A DNA stretch of 64,000 nt from Periweissella fabalis (GTDB taxonomy: Bacteria; Bacillota; Bacilli; Lactobacillales; Lactobacillaceae). A model generated the notes under the pieces. The model was given only the letters and a program-made list of their open reading frames with translations, was not told the origin of the DNA and made no database searches. The stretch covers positions 62,001 to 126,000 of the forward strand of contig NZ_JAAXPN010000002.1 of NCBI RefSeq assembly GCF_012396505.1, read 5' to 3'. Position 1 is the stretch's first letter. The number at the start of each line of letters is the position of its first letter. The position numbers and the translations under genes were made by a program. Shown here piece after piece: positions 1 through 9,600 of the stretch.

Positions 1-661
1 ATTAGTTAACTTCAATGTCCTTAAATACCGGCAATTCAATGTTGCCATCATTATTAATGTCGTCTTGATGATTGCTTTATATGGTGGCGCAATTTTGCTA
101 CCATTGTATATGCAAGTCGTAATGGGGCGCTCAGCGTTTGAATCAGGATTAGTATTGCTACCAGGTTCGTTAATTACCGCTTTGTTGTCACCAATTAGTG
201 GGACATTATATGATAAATATGGCGCTCGAAATTTGACCTTGGTGGGCTTATTGATTAATGCTGTCGGGACAATTATGCTCGGCTTACTGAATATGGATAG
301 TAGCATTTTATATATTATGTTATGGCAAGTTATTCGGCAAGTCGGCTTAGTGATTGTTACAATGCCAATTCAAACAGAAGCTTTTAGTGCTTTACCAATT
401 CAAATGGTGGCGGATGGTTCGGCAATGTTTACCACCATTCGTCAATTAGCTGCTTCCTTTGGGACGGCAGCATTAATAACAATTATGTCCTTAGTTGCGC
501 AACAAGCAGCGCATGGTGGGGTTGTGGCACCAGCACATCAACTAGTCGGCATTCAAGTGACATATTTTGTCGCCACTATTTTAGTTTTAATCGCTGCTGG
601 GTTAACACGCTTGCTAAAAGCCGATGGACATTATCGCCCAGCTGATGATCGTGTTATGTAG
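1..661 (+). CDS. MFS drug-efflux transporter, DHA2 type (3' part only)
   Basis: The reading frame is open from the first bases of the window, so this is the C-terminal part of a longer gene; the ATG near position 68 is internal. About 220 residues are visible, with several hydrophobic helices and the loop SPISGTLYDKYGARN, the MFS motif-A-like sequence between helices. The same layout is seen in the complete 14-helix exporter at 29067-30539, and the two align over the whole visible stretch, so they are paralogues. It probably exports drugs or other small molecules using the proton gradient; the substrate cannot be told. The next gene starts 13 bases downstream and is probably co-transcribed. 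Confidence 0.85.
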   Translation, partial: LVNFNVLKYRQFNVAIIINVVLMIALYGGAILLPLYMQVVMGRSAFESGLVLLPGSLITALLSPISGTLYDKYGARNLTLVGLLINAVGTIMLGLLNMDSSILYIMLWQVIRQVGLVIVTMPIQTEAFSALPIQMVADGSAMFTTIRQLAASFGTAALITIMSLVAQQAAHGGVVAPAHQLVGIQVTYFVATILVLIAAGLTRLLKADGHYRPADDRVM

Positions 662-674
662 AATGGAGTAAAAA

Positions 675-1172
675 ATGGCAAAGAAAACCAAATTAAAAAA
701 GACTTTAGCTGAACAGATGCTTGATAAAGCAAAGGTTAGTTATGAAACAATCGTTTTTCCAACCCACGATGATCATGGAGTTGCACGCTTTGATCATGGT
801 GATACAGATGAACATCAAATTTATAAAACATTAGCTTTAATGGGTAATGTTACCGGTCCAGTAGTTGGATGTGTACCTTTAGATGTCCATTTATCTGAAA
901 AGAAATTAGCCCAGGCATCTGGTAATAAAAAAGTTGAGATGATTCCGCTCAAAGATTTAGTCAAAACAACGGGCTATGTTCATGGTGCTAATAATCCAGT
1001 TGGTATTTGGCAAACGAAACATTTTCCAATTTTTATTGATCAAGTTGCTTTAGACATGGGTGAAATTATTGTTTCAGGTGGTGAACTTGGCCGTTCAATT
1101 AAAGTTGATGCCAAACAATTGGCGGCATTTACCCATGCTGAATTTGTTGATTTAACACGGCATGAAGAATAA
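675..1172 (+). CDS. ybaK: YbaK/EbsC-family Cys-tRNA(Pro)/aminoacyl-tRNA deacylase
   Basis: This 165-residue protein is the usual length for a free-standing YbaK domain, the family that hydrolyses misacylated Cys-tRNA(Pro) in the cytoplasm as a proofreading step. The conserved lysine expected in the active site is K51, in IYKTLALMGN, and the glycine-rich tail ELGRSIKVDAKQL near residues 138-150 is also typical. The ATG lies 8 bases after a GGAGT sequence. It sits between an MFS exporter and an HD hydrolase with short spacers, so the three are probably one transcript with no obvious shared function. The family assignment is firm; the exact tRNA substrate is inferred. Confidence 0.9.
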   Translation: MAKKTKLKKTLAEQMLDKAKVSYETIVFPTHDDHGVARFDHGDTDEHQIYKTLALMGNVTGPVVGCVPLDVHLSEKKLAQASGNKKVEMIPLKDLVKTTGYVHGANNPVGIWQTKHFPIFIDQVALDMGEIIVSGGELGRSIKVDAKQLAAFTHAEFVDLTRHEE

Positions 1173-1183
1173 GGAGTCAGACA

Positions 1184-1858
1184 ATGGAGATGATTAATGG
1201 ATGTGGTAACAACTATAGTACAATTGCGGCATTTGCAGCGAATGTTTTAAAGCATGATACTAGTGGTCATGATTTTAGCCATATTAAACGGGTTGTTCAA
1301 ACTGCCGGGCGAATTTTGGAGACAGAACCAACCGCTGACCGGTTTATTGTGATTGCCGCAGCTTATTTGCATGATACGTATGATGAAAAGCTATTTGATG
1401 ATCAGGCTGCCGCTAAAGCTAAAGTTGTTAAATTTCTAACTAGTATCAACGTGACTAAAGATGATCAACGGGCTATTTTTACAATTATTGATAATATGAG
1501 CTGGTCTAAATCATTAACAAGTACGGCCAAACCGCTTGATATTAATGGCCAGATTGTGCAAGATGCAGATCGCTTAGATGCGATTGGCGCGATTGCCATT
1601 GCACGAGTCTTTGTCTATGGCGGTCATGTCGGTAGTAAGATGTATGATCCAAGTATTAAACCACGTACCAACATTAGTAAAGAGGCATACCGCAATCAAG
1701 ATGAAAGTACGATGATTAATCATTTCTATGAAAAGCTCTTACGCTTGGTTGATTATTTGAACACGGATTATGCTAAGCAAATCGGGCAAAAGCGGCAACA
1801 AATTATGCTAAATTATCTTAATGATTTTAAACGTGAATGGGATGGCATGGATTTATAA
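1184..1858 (+). CDS. HD-domain phosphohydrolase (YpgQ/YedJ-like)
   Basis: This 224-residue protein carries an HD metal-dependent phosphohydrolase core. The metal ligands appear as H33 in GHDFSHIKRV, the H63-D64 pair in AYLHDTYDE, and an aspartate in QDADRLDAIGAI near residue 127. The QDADRLDA segment is characteristic of the small HD hydrolases related to B. subtilis YpgQ and E. coli YedJ, which cleave nucleotides or related phosphates. A GGAGT lies 8 bases before the ATG at 1184; a second in-frame ATG at 1190 is possible. It starts 11 bases after ybaK. The substrate is unknown. Confidence 0.85.
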   Translation: MEMINGCGNNYSTIAAFAANVLKHDTSGHDFSHIKRVVQTAGRILETEPTADRFIVIAAAYLHDTYDEKLFDDQAAAKAKVVKFLTSINVTKDDQRAIFTIIDNMSWSKSLTSTAKPLDINGQIVQDADRLDAIGAIAIARVFVYGGHVGSKMYDPSIKPRTNISKEAYRNQDESTMINHFYEKLLRLVDYLNTDYAKQIGQKRQQIMLNYLNDFKREWDGMDL

Positions 1859-1921
1859 GGGTGAATGCTTTCGGAAATTGGTAGCTTCAATGAAAAAATT
1901 GGGTATCATTTTAAATAACGG

Positions 1922-1950
1922 TGGTCACACCAATTTATTTAGACTATAAT
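1922..1950 (+). promoter_or_regulatory. Probable promoter of the GntR regulator
   Basis: TGGTCA at 1922-1927 and a perfect TATAAT at 1945-1950 are separated by 17 bases, about 60 bases before the GntR start. This is read from the sequence only. Confidence 0.5.
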
Positions 1951-2008
1951 ATTTTATGTAGGCAAATATTAAGACATAGATAATACAAAGAAGTGAAAGG
2001 AAAACTTC

Positions 2009-2737
2009 ATGGCTGACGTGATCTATATGCAGGTGTTGCATGACTTGAAGAAACGCATTTATAGTAATGAATTTCCTGATAAGAAATTACCAGACGAACG
2101 CTCATTAGCAGAGAGTTATGGGGTAAGTCGTTCATCGATCAAACGCGCCCTTAATATCTTAGCCGGGCAAGGAATTATTTTTAAAAAGCGCGGTTCAGGG
2201 ACATTTGTTAATCCGTTATATTTAAAAAATCAACCAATTTTTCACAATGAAGGTTCAAACCTTGGGGTAACAGATAGTTATCGAATTGATGGGCGAGCAC
2301 CTTCAATTGAGCTTCTTAATTTTCAAGTCATCCCCGCGGATGAAGATTTACAGCAAGCATTATTTTTATCGCCCGGTGATTTTGTGTATCAATTGCAACG
2401 TTTACGGCGTTTAGATGGGGAACCATTTATGATTGAAAATGGGTTTATTCCGATTAAAGTTTTACCAGAACTGGGGATGGATAATGTCACTAATTCAATT
2501 TTTAATTTTGTAGAAGATACTAAAAAGAAATCCGTGACAAAATCTTTTATGTCAGTCATGGCGGAACCGTCAACTGAGCGCGATCGACAACTATTAGGCT
2601 TATCTGAAACAGAGCCGGTTGGTGTAATGGAAGGAATCTTTTTCCTTGATGATGGAACACCATTTGAAGTTTCATCGATGCGTTTGCACTACAAATATAT
2701 GAAATACAATGCATTTGTAAGCTTAGATTCAGAATAA
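2009..2737 (+). CDS. GntR-family transcriptional regulator, HutC/FarR subfamily
   Basis: The protein has 242 residues. Residues 1-68 form a GntR winged helix-turn-helix (KLPDERSLAESYGVSRSSIK and the wing GIIFKKRGSGTFV), and residues 80-235 fit a UTRA ligand-binding domain, the layout of the HutC subfamily that senses sugars, sugar phosphates or amino acid derivatives. AAAGGAAAA precedes the ATG. It is a single-gene unit with its own promoter and a terminator downstream. The nearest downstream metabolic target is the fructose/mannitol operon at 3.3 kb, but nothing in the sequence proves that link. Confidence 0.88.
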   Translation: MADVIYMQVLHDLKKRIYSNEFPDKKLPDERSLAESYGVSRSSIKRALNILAGQGIIFKKRGSGTFVNPLYLKNQPIFHNEGSNLGVTDSYRIDGRAPSIELLNFQVIPADEDLQQALFLSPGDFVYQLQRLRRLDGEPFMIENGFIPIKVLPELGMDNVTNSIFNFVEDTKKKSVTKSFMSVMAEPSTERDRQLLGLSETEPVGVMEGIFFLDDGTPFEVSSMRLHYKYMKYNAFVSLDSE

Positions 2738-2803
2738 TTAAAATAGTTAATAAAATAGTAATCAACTAGCATACATAAGGCGGGCAAGGCTAAGAATACT
2801 AGT

Positions 2804-2839
2804 AAAAAAGCTGGGAAAATTTATTTTTCCAGCTTTTTT
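2804..2839 (+). terminator. Rho-independent terminator after the GntR gene
   Basis: The arms AAAAAAGCTGG and CCAGCTTTTTT face each other across an A/T loop, ending in a T run. It lies about 65 bases after the GntR stop codon. Confidence 0.85.
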
Positions 2840-2868
2840 TGTCGACATTTCGAATATATCGGACTTCT

Positions 2869-2909
2869 GGGACACATTTTGATAACGCAAAGAGCTACTA
2901 AAATTTACT
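2869..2909 (+). repeat. Diverged copy of dispersed post-terminator repeat (family R)
   Basis: This segment, 30 bases after a terminator, shares the pattern ACACATT..TAA..GCAAA..CT.CTAAA.TTTA with the much closer pair of copies at 45907-45970 and 60233-60296. All three copies follow a transcription terminator. This is the most diverged copy and the assignment is tentative. Confidence 0.4.
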
Positions 2910-2941
2910 GTTGGTTTAGAGTGCTTGATATTAAATTAGCT

Positions 2942-2980
2942 TTTAGGTTTATTATTAAAAAAACTAATAATAAATCTAAA
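2942..2980. repeat. AT-rich 16-bp inverted repeat in a 557-bp gene-free region
   Basis: The left arm (2942-2957) and right arm (2965-2980) pair over 16 positions with one G-T wobble across a 7-base loop. A second, 14-base perfect palindrome (AAAATAGCTATTTT) is at 3013-3026. The region from 2738 to 3294 has no credible gene; besides these it holds the GntR terminator, a repeat remnant and the promoter and cre site of the next operon. Confidence 0.55.
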
Positions 2981-3201
2981 GAATATACCTGCTTTATAAC
3001 TTATTAGCGTGAAAAATAGCTATTTTGGGGTTTTAATTAAAGCTAATTTCGATTAATGCCGCAATTTTATAATTGTAAAATATTACTAAAATGATAATAA
3101 ACCTTGATTTAAAGCCGTTTCATTAGATTGAACAGCTTTTTGATAAAATAGTAATAATTGCTAATTATTATTTACTTATTTAATAATACATTTTTATTAT
3201 A

Positions 3202-3215
3202 AGAAAGCGTTTACA
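3202..3215 (+). promoter_or_regulatory. Catabolite-responsive element (cre) for CcpA
   Basis: AGAAAGCGTTTACA matches 13 of 14 bases of the operator form TGAAAGCGTTTACA. It lies directly after a possible -10 box (TATTAT, 3195-3200; candidate -35 TTTACT at 3171-3176) and about 80 bases before the fructokinase start. In low-GC Gram-positives a cre in this position usually gives CcpA repression when preferred sugars are present. Confidence 0.75.
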
Positions 3216-3294
3216 TTTTAACAATTTAGCATTACAATTTATTTTGTTAATTAAATAGATAAAAATGATGGATTTTTAGGAGGACGGGGTCTTG

Positions 3295-4170
3295 ATGTTA
3301 GGAAGTATTGAAGCAGGTGGAACTAAATTTGTATGTGCGGTCGGTAACGATGATTACCGCACCCAAGAGATGACTAGTTTCCCAACAACAACACCAGCTG
3401 AAACATTGGCACAATGTGTCGCATTCTTTGCTAAGTTTGATGATTTGAAAGCAATTGCAATCTCATCATTTGGGCCTATCGAACTTCGCAAGAATTCACC
3501 AAAGTACGGTTACATTACCAATACGCCTAAGCCAGGCTGGGCAGATACAAACTTTGTTGGTTATATCCAAGAACATTTGAATAATGTACCAGTTTACTGG
3601 ACAACTGATGTTAACGGATCAGCTTATGGTGAATATGTCATGTCAACATTGGCTAATGAAAAGCTTGATTCATTAGTTTACTACACCATCGGAACTGGAG
3701 TTGGAGCAGGGATTGTGATTGATGGGCACTTTGTTGGTGAAACAGGTCACCCCGAAATGGGCCATGTGAGTGTTAAACGCCACCCTGATGACCTTGACTT
3801 TGCCGGAATTTGCCCATTCCATGGCGATTGTTTGGAAGGCCTTGTTGCTGGACCAACTTTTGATGCACGGCTTAACAAGCCCGGCCGTGAAGTGCCATTA
3901 GATGATCCAACCTGGGACATTATGGCCTACTACATTGCCCAAGCAGCAATGCAAACAACCTTAACTCTTCGCCCAGGCAAAATTGTCTTTGGTGGCGGTG
4001 TGGTTAGTGAAGCCTTCTTGGAAAAAATTCGTGATCAATTTAAAACCTTGATGAATGATTATGTTCAAGTTGGTGATTTAAAGCGTTACCTTGTCATGCC
4101 TGCTTTGAAGTCAAATGGTTCAGCTACATTTGGTGATTATGCATTAGCACTTAAGGAGTACCAAGAGTAA
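3295..4170 (+). CDS. ROK-family fructokinase
   Basis: This cytoplasmic kinase of about 291 residues phosphorylates fructose to fructose 6-phosphate. The N-terminal phosphate loop GSIEAGGTKFVCAVGN and the ROK zinc-binding segment (GHVSVKRH followed by CPFHGDCLEG) are both present, and the length matches bacterial ROK fructokinases. AGGAGG at 3278-3283 is 11 bases from ATG 3295 and 8 bases from an in-frame TTG at 3292, so either may start the protein. It is the first gene of an operon with mannitol dehydrogenase. Together they split fructose between phosphorylation for catabolism and reduction to mannitol as an electron sink. Expression is probably under CcpA. Confidence 0.88.
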   Translation: MLGSIEAGGTKFVCAVGNDDYRTQEMTSFPTTTPAETLAQCVAFFAKFDDLKAIAISSFGPIELRKNSPKYGYITNTPKPGWADTNFVGYIQEHLNNVPVYWTTDVNGSAYGEYVMSTLANEKLDSLVYYTIGTGVGAGIVIDGHFVGETGHPEMGHVSVKRHPDDLDFAGICPFHGDCLEGLVAGPTFDARLNKPGREVPLDDPTWDIMAYYIAQAAMQTTLTLRPGKIVFGGGVVSEAFLEKIRDQFKTLMNDYVQVGDLKRYLVMPALKSNGSATFGDYALALKEYQE

Positions 4171-4222
4171 GTCGTAGTTTAATAACAAACGTAGATTAAT
4201 AGAAAAGAAGGAGAGACACACG

Positions 4223-5224
4223 ATGAAAGCTTTAGTTTTAACAGATATTAAAAAGATGGAAATTCAAGATATTGAAAAACCAACACCAAAACCATATGAA
4301 GTTCTTATTGAAGCAAAATATGCCGGAATTTGTGGGACTGACCATGCCTTGTATAATGGTTTACCAGGTTCAGCACCAGCGGTACCACCAATTGTTTTGG
4401 GGCATGAAAACTCAGGAATTGTTGCAGCAGTTGGTGAAGGTGTAACTAATGTTAAAGTTGGCGATCATGTCAGTGTTGATCCAAATATCTATTGTGGCCA
4501 ATGTCAATATTGTCGGACGGGCCGAAAGGAACTTTGTGAACACTTATCAGCAGTTGGGGTAACACGTAATGGTGGCTTGGAAGAGTACTTTACGGCACCT
4601 GCTGCACAAGTATACGTTGTACCTGAAAATGTTGATTTAAAGGCTGCTGCGGCTATTGAACCAATCTCATGTGCAGTCCATGGAATTAAGATGTTGAATT
4701 TAACACAATACCAAAAGGCCTTAGTTATTGGTGATGGTTTTATGGGACAATTATTTGTTCAAATCTTACGAGCTTATGGTGTTGGTAGTGTTGATTTGGC
4801 TGGGATTTTTGATGATAAATTAGCCCTCAACAAGGAACGTTTCGGGGTGCGCAAGACGATTAATACAACTAAAGAAAGTATTCCTGCTGAATATGATATC
4901 GTGATTGAAGCCGTTGGTTTGCCACAAACCCAAGAACAAGCAATTGAAGCAACGGTCAAAGGGGCCCAAGTTTTGATGTTTGGGGTTGGTAAACCTAATC
5001 AAACATTCAAGATGAATACTTATGAAGTCTTCCAAAAGCAATTAACGATTCAAGGTTCATTTATTAATCCAGACACTTTTGAAGACTCAATTGCATTGTT
5101 AGCAAATGGTAAATTAGATATTTTACCATTGATTAGTCATGAACCATCATTGGCCGAGGTAACACAATACCTTGAAGGTGAAGTTAAGGGAGTAAGTAAA
5201 GCAGTCGTTAAAGTGGGTGAATAA
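4223..5224 (+). CDS. mdh: Mannitol 2-dehydrogenase, zinc-dependent (MDR family)
   Basis: This 333-residue medium-chain dehydrogenase has catalytic zinc ligands C37 and H61-E62, four structural zinc cysteines (C91, C94, C97, C105) and the nucleotide-binding glycines GDGFMG near residue 172. The segments GICGTDHALYNGLPGS and DPNIYCGQCQYCRT resemble, from memory, mannitol 2-dehydrogenase of Leuconostoc, which reduces fructose to mannitol with NAD(P)H. Heterofermenters use this reaction to regenerate NAD(P)+. The neighbouring fructokinase supports the call. AAGGAGAG precedes the ATG. A different polyol dehydrogenase activity cannot be excluded without a database comparison. Confidence 0.82.
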   Translation: MKALVLTDIKKMEIQDIEKPTPKPYEVLIEAKYAGICGTDHALYNGLPGSAPAVPPIVLGHENSGIVAAVGEGVTNVKVGDHVSVDPNIYCGQCQYCRTGRKELCEHLSAVGVTRNGGLEEYFTAPAAQVYVVPENVDLKAAAAIEPISCAVHGIKMLNLTQYQKALVIGDGFMGQLFVQILRAYGVGSVDLAGIFDDKLALNKERFGVRKTINTTKESIPAEYDIVIEAVGLPQTQEQAIEATVKGAQVLMFGVGKPNQTFKMNTYEVFQKQLTIQGSFINPDTFEDSIALLANGKLDILPLISHEPSLAEVTQYLEGEVKGVSKAVVKVGE

Positions 5225-5983
5225 ATGTATGCTAAAAGTCAAGCAACACCTACCATAACAACGGCACCGCGTACAATATCAATGGCCCAATCACTGATAT
5301 TTTTTGTAATATCATTAGTGATTAATTCCGTTGGTAATGTCTTAACGCTTGTTACTAGTGCTAAAATTCATCCGGGCTTTTTAGGCTCGGCTTACTGGAC
5401 GGCAGCTACTGCTAATTTAGCGAATGCGATTGGGTTTAACTTATTTTGGGCCTTCTTTATCGTTGGTATATTGACAATTATATTAAATGCGATTTTAATG
5501 GGCCATTTTTCATTGAAAAAAGCGCTAGGTAATTTAGCCTTTATGTTGCCCTTTTCAGCATTGATTCAAGTATTTTCCGATTTCTTTTTAGGAAAATATG
5601 CTACGATTTTTGCCGGGATGCCAGATGCAACAACACCAGTGATGATTGGGTTGTATGTTGCCCTTAACTTTGTTGGAGTGGCTTTAATTGCTATTGCTAT
5701 TTCAATTTATCAACGGGTCAACTTAGTATTACACCCGGCTGATGATTTAATGCAGATTTTACGCTTTAAATACTTTAATGGGCATGCGGCTAAAGCAATG
5801 TGGGCTTCATATATTCCACCAACAATTTTGGCAGTAATTGCCTTGGTGATTACACGTAGCTTTACTAACTTTGGTTTAGGCACAATTTTTGCCTTTTTAT
5901 TCCAAGGTGGAATTACAGGAATCGCTGATCGATTCGTATTTCCTAAGTTAAAGCACCAAGCAGTAGAAGTTAGCTCTAAATAA
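5225..5983 (+). CDS. Polytopic membrane protein of the mannitol operon (YczE/YitT-like)
   Basis: The ATG directly abuts the stop codon of mannitol dehydrogenase, so translation is probably coupled. The 252-residue protein has about five to six hydrophobic segments, a glycine-rich start to the first (LVINSVGNVLTLVTSAKI), and a basic C-terminal tail. The overall look resembles the YczE/YitT group of small Firmicutes membrane proteins of unknown function. Its position suggests a role in uptake of fructose or export of mannitol, or in membrane adaptation, but no transporter signature is recognised. The family call is tentative. Confidence 0.6.
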   Translation: MYAKSQATPTITTAPRTISMAQSLIFFVISLVINSVGNVLTLVTSAKIHPGFLGSAYWTAATANLANAIGFNLFWAFFIVGILTIILNAILMGHFSLKKALGNLAFMLPFSALIQVFSDFFLGKYATIFAGMPDATTPVMIGLYVALNFVGVALIAIAISIYQRVNLVLHPADDLMQILRFKYFNGHAAKAMWASYIPPTILAVIALVITRSFTNFGLGTIFAFLFQGGITGIADRFVFPKLKHQAVEVSSK

Positions 5984-6001
5984 AAAAATAGGAGTAAGCA
6001 A

Positions 6002-6397
6002 ATGGCGATTAATGAATATGTAACTGGAATTCAACATATTGGAATTCCAACTGATGATTTGCAAGCAACAATTGCATTCTATGAAGCTTTAGGTTTCAAG
6101 CAAGCAGGGTTATTTCCAAACGGGGCGAACCAATGTGTCTTTATGAAGCTTGATAATGTTGTGATTGAATCATGGACGGGGGATGCCGTAACTAAGACTA
6201 ACGGCGCCATTAACCACATTTCCCTTGATACAACTAACATTGAGGGTACCTTTGCAGCGGTGCAAGCAAAAGGCTTAGAATTAATTGATCACGAAATTCA
6301 AAGCATCCCATCATTTTGGGCGCATGGTATTAAATACTTCAATATCTTAGGCCCAAACCATGAAGTGATTGAATTTTGTCAAATTCTCACTGACTAA
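6002..6397 (+). CDS. VOC-superfamily (glyoxalase/bleomycin-resistance fold) protein
   Basis: This 131-residue protein starts GIQHIGIPTDDLQATIAFYE and ends GPNHEVIEFCQI, the paired beta-alpha-beta-beta-beta modules of the vicinal oxygen chelate fold. Candidate metal ligands are the histidine in QHIGIP, a mid-protein histidine (NHISLD) and the glutamate in EVIEFCQ. Members range from lactoylglutathione lyase to isomerases and dioxygenases. AGGAGT precedes the ATG by 7 bases and the gene closes the fructose/mannitol operon, so it may act on a sugar-derived or toxic carbonyl compound. The substrate is not determinable. Confidence 0.8.
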   Translation: MAINEYVTGIQHIGIPTDDLQATIAFYEALGFKQAGLFPNGANQCVFMKLDNVVIESWTGDAVTKTNGAINHISLDTTNIEGTFAAVQAKGLELIDHEIQSIPSFWAHGIKYFNILGPNHEVIEFCQILTD

Positions 6398-6437
6398 GGT
6401 CTAGCAAAGCTTGGCCCTCCTTAAATAAAAATTATGT

Positions 6438-6477
6438 AAATCCTCTTGCAGATTAATGAATCTCAGGGGGATTTTTT
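6438..6477 (+). terminator. Terminator of the fructose/mannitol operon
   Basis: AAATCCTCTTGCAGATT pairs with AATCTCAGGGGGATTT (several G-T wobbles and one bulge) and is followed by a run of six T. Confidence 0.8.
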
Positions 6478-6498
6478 GGTATCCCTAAAGGGTTTAAA

Positions 6499-6528
6499 AC
6501 GACAAAAAATAGTGGTTTAAGTTATACT
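6499..6528 (+). promoter_or_regulatory. Possible promoter of the large surface protein gene
   Basis: ACGACA at 6499-6504 and TATACT at 6523-6528 are 18 bases apart, leaving an untranslated leader of about 85 bases before the start at 6619. Confidence 0.4.
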
Positions 6529-6618
6529 TGTCACAGATATTAAATTAAATAGTATTGCAGATTTAGGGCAATATTAATTAACTTGTTTATGAAAATTTGT
6601 TTATTTGGGGGAATAAAT

Positions 6619-9600
6619 ATGGAAACTAAAGTCCGTTTCAAAATGTATAAATCAGGTAAATTGTGGTTGGTTGCGGGGGTTGCAGTCTTAGGGGTAACCG
6701 TTACGACCAATCCAACGCAAGTTCATGGGGATGAACTAACTACGGCAGCAACGGCCACTAGTAGTACGCCAGTGGGGGCAAGTGGTGCACCACAAACGCC
6801 AATAAGTGCAGCTACTAGTAATGCGGCCCCGGCTACTAGTGTGAGTGGCACACCAAGTTCAGCAGCGCCCAACTCAACGGCGAGTGTGGCACCAAGTTCA
6901 GCAACCCCCAACTCAACGGCGAGTGTGGCACCAAGTTCAGCAGTGCCCAGCTCAACGGCGAGTGTGGCACCAAGTTCAGCAGTGCCCAGCTCAACGGCGA
7001 GTGTGGCACCAAGTTCAGCAACCCCCAACTCAACGGCGAGTGTGGCACCAAGTTCAGCAGCGCCCAGCTCAACGGCGACAAGCCAAGCACCTAGCAGTGT
7101 GGTCGCTAAAGTAACGAGTGGAGCCCCTAAAACAGTGGTTAAAGCACCCAATGCAAAACCTAAGGCAGCACCGACCAAAGTAGCAACACCTAAAGCGCAA
7201 GTGTCATATCAAGAATTAGTTAAACGATTTACCGCCGTCGCCCCTAAAGCCGGGGCAATCGAACTAACACAAGTTAATAAGACTAATTTTTTGGATTACT
7301 TTAAATTAAACGGTTCAGCGACTTATGATGCCAATACGGGGATTGTGACGTTGACCCAAGATATTCGTGACCAAGTCGGGAACTTTTCTTTAAAGAGTAA
7401 AATTGACTTGAACAACGACTTTACCCTAACCGGTTCAATTAACCTAGGTAAGAAAACGTCTGGGGCTGGGGGCGCCGATGGGATTGCCTTTGCCCTGCAC
7501 ACCGGGAGTACCGATGATGTTGGTAATTCAGGGGGGAACTTAGGGATTGGTGGTTTGCAAAATGCGATTGCCTTTAAGCTAGATACGTACCACAATGATT
7601 ACCAAAATCCTAATATTGCCAAACCTGGGGAACAAATTAAACCTAATCAATCTAATGGCTTTGGTTGGGCTAATGATCCAGCCGATGCCGCAAAACAATT
7701 TGGGGCGATTGTGCGGACCGAAAATCGGCAGATAATGGCAACTGATGGCCGTTACTATCAACGGTGGTGGGCTGTGACGGACACAACTTTAGTCCAAGGC
7801 TTAGATGCTAGTGATTTGAATGGTCAATTCCACGATTATTCAGCCCATTACGATAGTGCAACGAAAATGGTCACAATTAAATTCACTGAAACTAGTGGCA
7901 AAATTTTGACTTGGACAACTAAAATCAGTAGTCCCCAAGATGTGATGGCAATGATTGTTTCAGCGTCAACCGGGGCTAATACTAACTTACAACAATTTAA
8001 AATTAACAGTTTTACGTTTAATCAAGCCGCGACGGTCGATGTAAAATATGTCGATACCAAGGGTAATCCGTTAGCCAAAGGAACCGTTACGTATCCGAAT
8101 GGCCCTTACAAAAACGGTACATATCAAACAACGCAATTAAATATTGCCGGTTATAAATTCTTACGACTCGATAATGGTTCTGCAACTGGTACGGCAAGTA
8201 TTGCAACGAGTGGTCAGTTAGGGGAACCTGGTGATAACGGGGATGTAATTTATGTTTACGCACCAGATTACCAAGCCGCAACTAAAACAATCAATGAAAC
8301 GATTAAATACGTTGATGCCAATGGCAAAACTTTGGCCGCCAGTGTTAAAGGAACACCGTTAACTTTTATGAAGGTCACTAATCCGGTTGATAATACGGTT
8401 AAAGTATACCTCGCCAAAAATGGTGTAACCGATCAGACATTGAAAGAAGATGGGACGCCCGTCGACAAGAATTGGGTCTTGGCTTCAAATGCCGATTTTG
8501 CGGCCGTTACTAATCCCGTGATTGATAAATATAAAGTTATTAGTACGGATGCGCCGAATAGTGATTTCACCAAGGTGGCCTTACAAACCGTTAAGAGCTC
8601 GGATAATGATTTGAACTTTACGGTCGTCTACGGTCCGGCCTATACCCAAACAAGTAAGACGGTTAATGAAACGATTAATTACGTTAATCAAGCTGGAACG
8701 GTAATTGCTAACAAGACGACCGCCACGCCGATTAATTTTGTGACCGTCACAAATCCGCTTGATGGCACGCAAATTACGTATTACTCAACGACGACCACCA
8801 TTGCCAACCTTGATAATGGAGGGGTGCCAAAAGGGGACTGGCATGTTGGCAACCAAACTAATTTTGCAGCCGTTGCCCATCCTAATATTGCCAACTATCA
8901 AGTCCTTAGTACGGATGCCCCGAATAGTGATTTGACGCAAGTTAGTGCGCAAACGGTTAGCCCAACGACCAATGATTTGAACTACACCGTCGTCTATGGC
9001 CCCGCTTATCAACAAAAAATTAACACGATTCATGCCACGATTAACTATGTTGATTTGAATGGGCAACCGGTGGCTGATAAAAAAGTCGCTGTACCAGTTA
9101 ACTTTTTGACGGTCACCAATCAACTTGATGGGAGTGCGGTAACTTATTATTCAACAACCGCTACGACGGCGACCTTGGATAAAAATGGCGTCCCAACGGG
9201 GGATGCTTGGCAGACTGGTAATCAATTTACATTTGATGCAGTTACCAATCCGCAAGTCGCCAACTACAAAATTATTAGTAATGACGGTGCCAACAGTGAC
9301 TTGACGCAAGTGGGCACCCAAACTGTCAACCCCAATAGTAGTGATATTAATATTACAGTTAAGTACGCTCCACTCTTTACGAAAACCACCAAAACTGTGA
9401 CCGAAACGATTCACTACCTCGATAAGGATGATCGGAGCAATGTCTTTCCGGCTAACACCGCGAAGATTTATTTCTTGATGGTGACTAATCCAGTTGATGG
9501 CACAACTCAAACATACTATTCAAAAGCGAATGCGGATAGTGCTTTGAATGACTATGGGATCCCAACGGATGGCTTTTGGAATAACAGTGCCACGGCCCCC

